A DNA stretch of 9,804 nt, taken from contig JACRMZ010000092.1 in the NCBI GenBank assembly GCA_016219455.1, forward strand, positions 1 to 9,804, written 5' to 3'. Under the pieces are notes generated by a model that worked only from the letters and a program-made list of their open reading frames with translations, did not search any database and was not told where the DNA came from. The DNA is from Candidatus Aenigmatarchaeota archaeon (GTDB lineage Archaea > Aenigmatarchaeota > Aenigmatarchaeia > PWEA01 > JACRMZ01). The position numbers were made by a program, and so were the translations under genes. Below are positions 1 through 5,418 of the stretch, one piece after another (within the stretch, counting starts at the first letter, position 1; every line of letters begins with the position of its first letter).

Positions 1-821
1 AGAAAATGTCGTCATGCAAACCCCATCCCCAGGCGGCATTCAACACGATTTTTGACAACATGATTGAACGGCAGCTTGGCCCTAACCTTATCTGGATTTT
101 TGCGCTTGAAATGAACCGCTATATGCACAAACACGGGATAACAAAAGAGCAGATTGCTTTGGTCTCAGTCAAAAACAAGAAGAACGCCATAGACCATCCT
201 TCTGCCCAGCTCGGGACAAAAATAACAGTCGAGCAGGTTTTGACATCCCCGGTGCTTGCATGGCCAGTCCAGCTCCTTGACATCAGCCCCGCTTCTGATG
301 GCGCCGGGTCAGTAATACTTGCTTCAGAAGACGTGGCATACAAGTACACCGACAACCCCGTCTGGATTGATGGCGTTGGATGGAACCTTGATACGACGTA
401 CTGGACTAACCGCGACCTTTACTATCCTGAATATGTCGAGCGCGCTGCGAAAATGGCGTACAACATGGCTGGCATAAAGGACCCCAGAAAGGAGATTAGC
501 TTTGCCGAGCCATACGACCCGTTTGACTACAAGGAGCTTCATCACATGGAGGGGTTGCAGCTCTGCGGAAAGGGGGAAGCCGCAAAGCTCACCGAAGATG
601 GCGTGACTCAGCGCGATGGCAAAATGCCCATATGCCCCTCAGGAGGCTTGCTTGGCGTCGGCAATCCGATTGCGGCTGCAGGTTTAATGAAAATATGCGA
701 GTTGTTCTGGCAGCTTCGCGGAGAAGCTGAAAAAAGGCAGGTTCCAAACGCAAACGTCGGCGTTGCGCAGGCCTGGGGGGACCTGATGCAAGTCGGAACA
801 GTGGTAGTGATGAGGAAATGA
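1..821 (+). CDS. Thiolase-superfamily protein (acetyl-CoA acetyltransferase-like), 3' part only
   Basis: The frame is open to the left edge (codon AAA at 3-5), so the first Met at 6 is probably internal. About 272 residues are visible, against about 390 for archaeal thiolases, so the N-terminal part with the nucleophilic Cys lies outside. The thiolase fold is recognisable from the LDISPASDGAGSVILASE segment (residues 91-108 counted from Met6) and the glycine-rich SGGLLGVGNP loop (212-221). Catalytic motifs differ from active SCP2-type thiolases: the usual HDCF is YDPF (170-173), the usual GHP is GNP (219-221), and the C-terminal HN-x-GG region is AQAWGD (254-259). Known family members condense or cleave acyl-CoA; with His and Cys positions replaced, activity here is uncertain. 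It lies directly before two DUF35 genes and an isopentenyl-diphosphate isomerase-like gene, so a role near acetoacetyl-CoA and mevalonate metabolism is inferred. It could instead be a non-catalytic partner or have a divergent substrate. Confidence 0.85.
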   Translation, partial: KMSSCKPHPQAAFNTIFDNMIERQLGPNLIWIFALEMNRYMHKHGITKEQIALVSVKNKKNAIDHPSAQLGTKITVEQVLTSPVLAWPVQLLDISPASDGAGSVILASEDVAYKYTDNPVWIDGVGWNLDTTYWTNRDLYYPEYVERAAKMAYNMAGIKDPRKEISFAEPYDPFDYKELHHMEGLQLCGKGEAAKLTEDGVTQRDGKMPICPSGGLLGVGNPIAAAGLMKICELFWQLRGEAEKRQVPNANVGVAQAWGDLMQVGTVVVMRK

Positions 822-822
822 T

Positions 823-1250
823 ATGGCGGCAAAAAAAGCTGAAACTCATGGTCAACTGGAAAGGTTGTATGCAAATTTTTGTCTGAGCTTAAGGCCGGGA
901 AAATCGCAGCCGTGAAATGTGATTCATGCAAACGGACATTGATTCCCCCACGGATGTTCTGCGAGATATGCTTTTCCGAGCTTAAAGACTGGGTATATGT
1001 GAAGGACACCGGAACGGTCAACACGTTTGTGATATCAAAAATCGCCACAGACCGCTCACCCCTCAAAGAGCCGAAGATCGCAGCTGTCATAGACATAGAT
1101 GGCAGCGACGGCGGAATACTCCATATGCTCGGTGAGGTGAACCCCGACGACGTTAAGATAGGGATGAAAGTACAGGCTGTCTGGAAATCCCAGTACGAGA
1201 GACGGGGAGAGATAACAGACATAAAATACTTCAAGCCGATTGGTGACTAA
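823..1250 (+). CDS. DUF35 OB-fold / Zn-ribbon protein (first copy), with apparent -1 frameshift
   Basis: The uninterrupted frame runs only from TTG 879 to TAA 1250. It carries a rubredoxin-like zinc knuckle, CDSC then CEIC, followed by an OB-fold ending in ITDIKYFKPIGD. An ATG at 823, one base after the thiolase stop and behind a GAGG at 812-815, opens a 30-codon frame beginning MAAKKAETHGQLERLYANF. That is the expected helical N-terminus. Shifting -1 at AAATTTT (873-879) joins it to LSELKAGKIAAVKC. The joined protein is 142 aa, close to the 140 aa of the next gene, and NFLSELKAGKI aligns with EFLRGLRKGKI there. DUF35 proteins bridge thiolase and HMG-CoA synthase in archaea and assist acyl-CoA transfer. 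Either one T is missing from the T5 run, or the ribosome slips here. If neither is true, translation could begin at TTG 879 and give a 123-aa protein without the N-terminal helix. Confidence 0.85.
873..879 (+). other. Slippery heptamer A-AAT-TTT at the DUF35 frame junction
   Basis: In the frame of ATG 823 the codons read GCA AAT TTT TGT. The seven bases 873-879 fit the X-XXY-YYZ rule for -1 ribosomal slippage, and slipping there enters exactly the frame of the zinc-ribbon domain at codon 879. I found no obvious strong downstream stem, and the T5 run is equally a place where a base could be lost in sequencing. Confidence 0.4.
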
Positions 1251-1251
1251 A

Positions 1252-1674
1252 ATGACAGAAAACGTGGAAGGCGGGATACCGGTAAACTTCGTTTACACTG
1301 CAGGCATTGCCGGGGAGGAATTCCTTCGCGGCCTCAGAAAGGGGAAGATACTTGGAAACCGTTGCAAATGCGGACTGTCCTACATACCGCCACGGCTTTT
1401 CTGCGAAGACTGCTTCTCAAGGATAGAGAAGTATTTCGAGTCCCCGACAACGGGGAAGGTGTTCAGCTTCTCTGTTGCCAATGTAAACTTTGACGGGGCA
1501 AAAATAACGCCTGAAACAATCGCATTGATTGAAATTGGGGAAAGCAAGCTTATGCACAGGCTCAATATCCCTGGCGAAAAAGTAAAGCTTGGGATGAAAG
1601 TCAAGGCGGTGTTCAAGCCCGTTGAAGCGCGCAAAGGGAGCATAAACGACATAAAATACTTTGAGGCAATTTGA
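1252..1674 (+). CDS. DUF35 OB-fold / Zn-ribbon protein (second copy)
   Basis: A 140-aa acyl-CoA-associated scaffold-type protein, paralogous to the gene just upstream. The order is an N-terminal helix (EEFLRGLRKGKI), a zinc knuckle (CKCG then CEDC), the invariant-looking YIPPRLFC segment, and an OB-fold ending in INDIKYFEAI. The first knuckle is C-x-C rather than the usual C-x2-C seen in its neighbour. ATG 1252 is chosen over the in-frame TTG 1240 because GGTGA at 1242-1246 lies 5 bases before it as a Shine-Dalgarno. The ATG follows the previous stop by one base, and its own TGA overlaps the next ATG by one base, so translation is probably coupled. In archaea such proteins hold acetoacetyl-CoA thiolase against HMG-CoA synthase; two copies beside a thiolase homologue suggest two different thiolase partners, which is inference. 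Confidence 0.88.
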   Translation: MTENVEGGIPVNFVYTAGIAGEEFLRGLRKGKILGNRCKCGLSYIPPRLFCEDCFSRIEKYFESPTTGKVFSFSVANVNFDGAKITPETIALIEIGESKLMHRLNIPGEKVKLGMKVKAVFKPVEARKGSINDIKYFEAI

Positions 1675-2195
1675 TGGAGACGCTAATCCTTGTTGATGAC
1701 TCGGACAGGGAACTGGGATACGCAAGCAGGGAAGAATGCCATGCCGGCCGCGGAAAGCGCCACCGCGCGTTTGTCATATTCCTTTTCAACGACAAGAAGG
1801 AATTGCTTGTCCAGTTCAGGGCGGCTCGCAAGCTTGGCGGCTCTCGCTGGGACGTTTCATGCACGAGCCACGTATGGAAAGGCGAAACGTATGACACGGC
1901 AGCAGAGCGCTGCATGAAAACTGAGCTTGGGATGAAAACGCGCGTTAAACAGGTGCTTTCATACGTTTACGAGGAGTTCTACAAGGACCACGCAGAAAAC
2001 GAATACTGCTCCCTCTTAATCGGGCATTACAACGGGCCTATTTCCCCTAACAGCCAGGAAATGGACAAGATTGCGTGGGTCAGGCCTACAGACCTCGAAA
2101 AAAGCATAAAAGCAAAACCAGAAGAAAGCACAAAGTGGCTCCGGATTGCGCTTGAACAATTCCTAAAGCATCAGTCAAGCAAAGAGTTTCTTTAA
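1674..2195 (+). CDS. NUDIX protein, type I isopentenyl-diphosphate isomerase-like
   Basis: A 173-aa protein from ATG 1674, preferred over the in-frame TTG 1671; the ATG overlaps the preceding TGA. Type I IPP isomerase interconverts IPP and DMAPP in isoprenoid synthesis. Residues matching the E. coli metal site are present: His23 and His30 with the same spacing as E. coli His25/His32, then His66, Glu108 and Glu110 in ENEYC. A NUDIX-like helix GETYDTAAERCMKTELGM spans 70-87, and Trp155 sits where E. coli has its active-site Trp. The odd point is the catalytic cysteine: E. coli has C-G-H, whereas here it is C63-T-S-H66, one residue further from the His. Position in an operon with thiolase and DUF35 genes supports the isoprenoid assignment. 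A related NUDIX hydrolase acting on another diphosphate is possible. Many archaea use the unrelated type II isomerase instead. Confidence 0.8.
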   Translation: METLILVDDSDRELGYASREECHAGRGKRHRAFVIFLFNDKKELLVQFRAARKLGGSRWDVSCTSHVWKGETYDTAAERCMKTELGMKTRVKQVLSYVYEEFYKDHAENEYCSLLIGHYNGPISPNSQEMDKIAWVRPTDLEKSIKAKPEESTKWLRIALEQFLKHQSSKEFL

Positions 2196-2199
2196 AAAA
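2194..2199 (-). terminator. Oligo-T terminator candidate for the pilin-like gene
   Basis: Reading the minus strand past the pilin-like stop, a T6 run occurs about 17 bases downstream in the 20-bp gap between the convergent genes, next to the NUDIX stop. Archaeal RNA polymerase terminates at such U-tracts. The plus strand has a weaker TTTCTTT at 2187-2193. Confidence 0.35.
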
Positions 2200-2215
2200 T
2201 TTGCTAAAATGGGGA

Positions 2216-2674
2216 TCAGCACGCAGGTATGTCCATCGAGAACTCGCCTTCATCAAAAGACTGGTACGCAGCAGTGACTTTCAGATAATACTTGCCTGAC
2301 TTTGGCGACTGCGAACAAAGAGTTATGTCGGCAATCTGGCCCGGCCTCAAATCGCCACTCACATTGATCGCTTTTACGTTGACAACTGAGGGGTTCTGCT
2401 TTGACGAATTCAGGAACACGCCAAAAGACGCGGACGGTATGCTGACCTTCCCGAAGTTCTTGACAAGCGCGTGGTCCAAGTAAGCGTTGTCTATCACTAT
2501 GTTGGCGTCCTGATTCCTTGATGACTGGTCAAGTATCTTCTCTGTCTGGTTGCCAACAGTGGAAACCTGCTTCTGGGAAAACACGAAGAACGAGAATGCT
2601 ATGCTGACGGCGATTACAACAAGCATTATTGCAACGAGTATCTCTGACATCCCTTTTGATGTTTTAGAAAACAT
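2216..2674 (-). CDS. Type IV pilin/archaellin-like secreted protein
   Basis: A 152-aa protein from the ATG at 2674, read leftward. A longer in-frame start at 2737 would lie inside the S17e gene and precede an unconserved stretch, so it was not used. The N-terminus MFSKTSKG followed by MSEILVAIML is a class III (prepilin) signal peptide: a short charged lead, Gly8 at the likely cleavage site, Glu11 at the fifth mature position as in type IV pilins, then a hydrophobic helix to about residue 33. The rest is a beta-rich exported domain with LRPGQIADI near 109-117, typical of archaeal pilin-like proteins. Cys120 and the final Cys152 could form a disulfide. It would be processed by a PibD/EppA-type peptidase and assembled at the membrane. 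It begins 2 bp after the S17e stop and probably shares that gene's promoter. No assembly ATPase or platform gene is in the window. Confidence 0.8.
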   Translation of the reverse strand: MFSKTSKGMSEILVAIMLVVIAVSIAFSFFVFSQKQVSTVGNQTEKILDQSSRNQDANIVIDNAYLDHALVKNFGKVSIPSASFGVFLNSSKQNPSVVNVKAINVSGDLRPGQIADITLCSQSPKSGKYYLKVTAAYQSFDEGEFSMDIPAC

Positions 2675-2676
2675 AT

Positions 2677-2877
2677 TTACTGCACGACGCGCTTCTTGAG
2701 CGTCGTGATGTACCCTATTATCCGGTTCCTCATCCACTTGCTGTCAAGGCCCAAATCCTTGTAAAAAGGCTCGAGTATCTTCTTGTTCTCATCAAACGTT
2801 GAGCTCAGCTTGGGGCCGTAAAGTTCCATTAACCGCTCGCCTGCCCTCTTTATCTCATTGGTCTTTATTCGTCCCAT
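2677..2877 (-). CDS. rps17e: 30S ribosomal protein S17e
   Basis: A 66-aa basic protein beginning MGRIKTNEIKRAGERLMELY and containing the family's DENKKIL segment and the RNRIIGYITTLKK tail. This is the full, usual archaeal length for S17e, a small-subunit protein shared by archaea and eukaryotes and absent from bacteria. The gene diverges from nop5 across a 107-bp spacer with TATA-like elements facing both ways. The pilin-like gene follows after 2 bp and is likely co-transcribed, an unusual pairing of a ribosomal protein with a surface protein. Confidence 0.95.
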   Translation of the reverse strand: MGRIKTNEIKRAGERLMELYGPKLSSTFDENKKILEPFYKDLGLDSKWMRNRIIGYITTLKKRVVQ

Positions 2878-2900
2878 GGTTACAACAAATACTCGGAGTA

Positions 2901-2908
2901 ATATAAAT
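2901..2908 (-). promoter_or_regulatory. TATA box for rps17e
   Basis: Minus-strand ATTTATAT, with purine-rich AAAGGA just upstream as a BRE candidate, is centred about 27 bp before the S17e ATG. That places transcription start at or very near the start codon. Confidence 0.6.
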
Positions 2909-2954
2909 TCCTTTCTGAGGCCACGAAAACCCGGAAACTGCCAAAAATCGGCTC

Positions 2955-2963
2955 TTTTAAATA
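2955..2963 (+). promoter_or_regulatory. TATA box for nop5
   Basis: TTTTAAATA is centred about 26 bp before the ATG at 2985. No Shine-Dalgarno is visible in the short remaining space, so a leaderless mRNA is expected. Confidence 0.6.
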
Positions 2964-2984
2964 GGTTACCGACGAAAAGACGTT

Positions 2985-4055
2985 ATGTTCCTATCGGCAT
3001 GCATCTCTGGGATATACGCCTTTGATGAAAACGGGTCAATGAAGGCATACTCGCACTTCAAGAAGGTCCCTTCATACATAGCAAAGGCCCTTGCTTCCCT
3101 TTCAGCCGGGGAAAAGACAAAGGAGCTTGATGATATAACTGCCAGGCTGAAAAAGATGGGCGTAAATGAAGTGAAAAGCGACCTTCCTCTTTCAGGCGAG
3201 CTTGTTTTTGTCAAGGACGATGAAGCTGGAAAGATGATGCAGGAGCTGTTCAGGAAGTTCACACTTGACACCAAGTTCGCGGGAAACATGGGTGACATAA
3301 ACCGCCTTCTCACCGAAGTCAACGTAGCGCGGTCAAAAAAGAATATTACAGCATCAATACGCAGGGACCGCCTTCTCATACACGCCATAGAGGCAGTCAA
3401 CGACCTTGACGATATTTCTAACAGGTTAGTCGAGAGGTTGCGGGAATGGTACTCGCTGCATTATCCAGAATTGAACAGAGAAGTCAAGGACAACGCCAGA
3501 TACGCCGCATTGGTGTGGGAAAACGGGAAGCGGGAAAGCTTCAAAGGCTTTAGGGAAAGCATGGGGATGGAGATTGAAGACAACGACGAAAAGATTTTCT
3601 CGATGTTCGGGAAGGAGACAAAGGAAATTTTTGACCTGCGTGACAAGATAGACACTTACCTCAAAAGCGAAATGAAGAGGACTGCGCCAAATATCACGGC
3701 ACTTGCCGGCCACGCCATAGCCGCCAAACTCCTTTCACTTGCAGGCGGGCTTGAAAGGCTCTCGTCGCTTCCGGCAAGCACAATACAGCTTCTTGGTGCC
3801 GAGAAGGCGCTTTTCCGCCATATGAAGGGACAGGGCAAGCCACCTAAATTCGGGGTCCTTTTTGCACATCCGGAAATACAAAACGCCCCGAAAGAAGCAA
3901 AGGGCCATGTCGCAAGGATAATCGCAAGCAAAATAGCAATAGCCGCCAGAGTTGATTTCTATTCAAAAGAAGACAGGAGCGAGGATATGAAAAAGGAAAT
4001 GATTGAGAAGGTCCGCGCCGCCTGCACATCGCATAAGCCTAAGGCAGTGGGATAG
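2985..4055 (+). CDS. nop5: Nop5/Nop56-related C/D-box RNP scaffold protein
   Basis: A 356-aa protein. Nop5 bridges L7Ae-bound C/D guide RNA and the methyltransferase fibrillarin in the archaeal 2'-O-methylation RNP. The C-terminal NOP domain is clear: NITALAGHAIAAKLLSLAGG from 236, then GAEKALFRHMKGQGKPPKFG from 271, and KIAIAARVD at 316-324. Ahead of it lie the fibrillarin-binding N-terminal domain (roughly 1-115) and a coiled-coil region (roughly 125-235). The Lys/Glu-rich tail found in many homologues is almost absent; the protein ends about 30 residues after the NOP domain. In most archaea the fibrillarin gene follows immediately; here the next gene is an unrelated one on the opposite strand, whose 3' end overlaps this one by 17 bp. 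The start at 2985 is supported by promoter spacing. Confidence 0.95.
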   Translation: MFLSACISGIYAFDENGSMKAYSHFKKVPSYIAKALASLSAGEKTKELDDITARLKKMGVNEVKSDLPLSGELVFVKDDEAGKMMQELFRKFTLDTKFAGNMGDINRLLTEVNVARSKKNITASIRRDRLLIHAIEAVNDLDDISNRLVERLREWYSLHYPELNREVKDNARYAALVWENGKRESFKGFRESMGMEIEDNDEKIFSMFGKETKEIFDLRDKIDTYLKSEMKRTAPNITALAGHAIAAKLLSLAGGLERLSSLPASTIQLLGAEKALFRHMKGQGKPPKFGVLFAHPEIQNAPKEAKGHVARIIASKIAIAARVDFYSKEDRSEDMKKEMIEKVRAACTSHKPKAVG

Positions 4056-4641
4056 AAAGCTCTTCCAAAAAGACTGTTACTGGCCCCGTAATCTTTAGTG
4101 ACGTTTTTTCATTGCCGTTAACTCTTGGGAGATTATCGCTGCCGCGAAGCCCATTCTCCCCGTTTAGTTGTATTGTGGACAAACCGCTGAGCGAACCAAG
4201 CGTCACGCCGGTGCTTGAAAGCACGTAGCTGAATCTCCTGCCGCTTTCAGAAGAACTGAACGAAGATGACGAGCCTGTGGAGTCAATAAGGTACTCTTTG
4301 CCATTGAAGGTTATCGTCCCTGAAACAGAAGGCCCCCAACCGCTCCATGACGCCAAAAAATATGATATCGACCCTGTCGGAGTGACTTTGTCAAACGACT
4401 TCGAAGTTGTTGATTTCACAGGGTCAAATTTTACAGTTATCTTGCCCTCTGCCTGGTAATCCACGCCGTTTTCCCTGGCAATGCCACGCAGGGTCTTTGA
4501 ATGCTGAACCGGGAAGTCCACGACAGAATATTCTTTTGTGTCCGCGCCCCTGGCAAAGAAGCCTGTTATTGCCCCCTGGAAAAACAGCAGACCTGCCAGC
4601 ATTATCACCGATGCCGCAATAATCATCGGGCGGTTTCTCAT
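4039..4641 (-). CDS. Hypothetical membrane-anchored secreted protein, Ser/Gly-rich
   Basis: I do not recognise this 200-aa protein. The N-terminus MRNRPMIIAASVIMLAGLLF is a positively charged lead followed by a hydrophobic segment (about 6-28), with no lipobox Cys and no clear cleavage motif, so an N-in/C-out membrane anchor is the simplest reading. The remainder looks beta-rich, with short repeating turns (for example SGTITFNGKEYLID at 107-120), a serine cluster SSSSFSSSES at 124-133 and an SGLSTIQLNGENG stretch, suggesting an extracellular sandwich domain or a short stalk. Cysteines are absent. Its 3' end overlaps nop5 tail to tail by 17 bp, and it diverges from the rhomboid gene across a 60-bp promoter region. 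Function is unknown; adjacency to a membrane protease is only suggestive. Confidence 0.75.
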   Translation of the reverse strand: MRNRPMIIAASVIMLAGLLFFQGAITGFFARGADTKEYSVVDFPVQHSKTLRGIARENGVDYQAEGKITVKFDPVKSTTSKSFDKVTPTGSISYFLASWSGWGPSVSGTITFNGKEYLIDSTGSSSSFSSSESGRRFSYVLSSTGVTLGSLSGLSTIQLNGENGLRGSDNLPRVNGNEKTSLKITGPVTVFLEELSIPLP

Positions 4642-4663
4642 GACCAGAATTGCCCTGTAAACG

Positions 4664-4671
4664 ATTTATAC
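4664..4671 (-). promoter_or_regulatory. TATA box for the secreted-protein gene
   Basis: Minus-strand GTATAAAT is centred about 26 bp before the ATG at 4641. It lies almost back to back with the TATA-like element of the rhomboid gene, so the two promoters probably compete for TBP/TFB. Confidence 0.55.
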
Positions 4672-4672
4672 C

Positions 4673-4681
4673 CTTTTAAGC
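4673..4681 (+). promoter_or_regulatory. TATA-like element for the rhomboid gene
   Basis: CTTTTAAGC is centred about 25 bp before the ATG at 4702. A GGTAGTGA stretch at 4690-4697 could serve as a weak Shine-Dalgarno if the transcript starts earlier. Confidence 0.45.
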
Positions 4682-4701
4682 TTCTGAAAGGTAGTGATAT
4701 T

Positions 4702-5385
4702 ATGAAAAAGATAACGGAACTGATTGTTGCCCTTAATGTGGCCGTTTTCCTTTACATGGGAATTTCCGGCATGAGCGAAGGCTACATAACAGCTAACTTC
4801 GCCTTTTCCGGGGAGAATATAGCGAACGGGAAATACTGGGTGCCATTCACTGCGCTACTCATACACGGTAACATCGTCCACCTCATCCTTAATTCCATCG
4901 CACTGTTCTTTTTTGGGAATGCACTCGAGCCCAAGGTTGGCAATGTGAAATACCTGTTGATTTATCTTGCTGGCGGAATCGGGGGATTTTTACTTTCCAT
5001 GCTGTTCTACTCGCCATCCATCCCAATAGTGGGGGCGTCTGGCAGCATATTTGCAATAATGGGGGCGGCAATGCTTCTCCACCCGTTCGAATTGATATCA
5101 TACCCGTACCTTATCCCGCTTCCAATCGCGCTTGTTGGTGTCCTTTATTCAATAAAGAACGTCATGGACCTTGCGTCAGGGAGGGAAGGCAACATCGCTT
5201 ACATCGCGCATGTCGGCGGGCTTGCCATCGGCGTGCTTCTGGGACTCCGTGAAGAGGGAAGCAAAAAAGGCCTCCTCATCGTCATTGCAATATTGGTGCT
5301 TATCTCATTGGCCCCGTTCATCATAACAAAACTTCTCCCCCCGGACTACACAAGCCTCATTGGAAAAGCCATAGCCGGCCAATAG
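4702..5385 (+). CDS. Rhomboid-family intramembrane serine protease
   Basis: A 227-aa polytopic membrane protein that would cleave transmembrane helices of other proteins within the bilayer. Signature elements from ATG 4702 are HGNIVHLILN (55-64), which carries the oxyanion-side His and Asn, then GASGS with nucleophile Ser113, and AHVGG with catalytic His170. About six hydrophobic helices are visible, the usual rhomboid core, plus a last hydrophobic stretch at 190-209. The open frame extends upstream to 4501, but that part is antisense to the neighbouring secreted-protein gene and is charged and Cys-rich, so it is not coding; promoter spacing also supports 4702. Both catalytic residues are present, so an active protease is expected. 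Substrates are unknown; the pilin-like and anchored proteins nearby are possible but unproven targets. Confidence 0.92.
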   Translation: MKKITELIVALNVAVFLYMGISGMSEGYITANFAFSGENIANGKYWVPFTALLIHGNIVHLILNSIALFFFGNALEPKVGNVKYLLIYLAGGIGGFLLSMLFYSPSIPIVGASGSIFAIMGAAMLLHPFELISYPYLIPLPIALVGVLYSIKNVMDLASGREGNIAYIAHVGGLAIGVLLGLREEGSKKGLLIVIAILVLISLAPFIITKLLPPDYTSLIGKAIAGQ

Positions 5386-5389
5386 CCAG

Positions 5390-5397
5390 CTTAAATA
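5390..5397 (+). promoter_or_regulatory. TATA box for dph2
   Basis: CTTAAATA lies about 26 bp before the dph2 ATG at 5419, within the 33-bp gap after the rhomboid stop. No Shine-Dalgarno is seen, so the mRNA is probably leaderless. Confidence 0.55.
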
Positions 5398-5418
5398 TCT
5401 CTTGCGTCAACACGAATC

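Noticed and set aside
807..886. Box C-like GTGATGA (807-813) and box D-like CTGA (883-886), resembling a C/D guide RNA.
   Set aside because: The spacing is loose and convincing C'/D' boxes are absent. The bases are explained by the thiolase 3' end and the DUF35 N-terminus. Such short motifs occur by chance.
2675..2737. N-terminal extension of the pilin-like gene to the ATG at 2737.
   Set aside because: It would overlap S17e in another frame and put 21 charged residues before a perfect class III signal peptide that starts at its own ATG (2674).
4501..4701. Long upstream extension of the rhomboid frame.
   Set aside because: It is antisense to the anchored-protein gene, rich in Cys and His, and unlike rhomboid N-termini. 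The TATA element and homology support ATG 4702.
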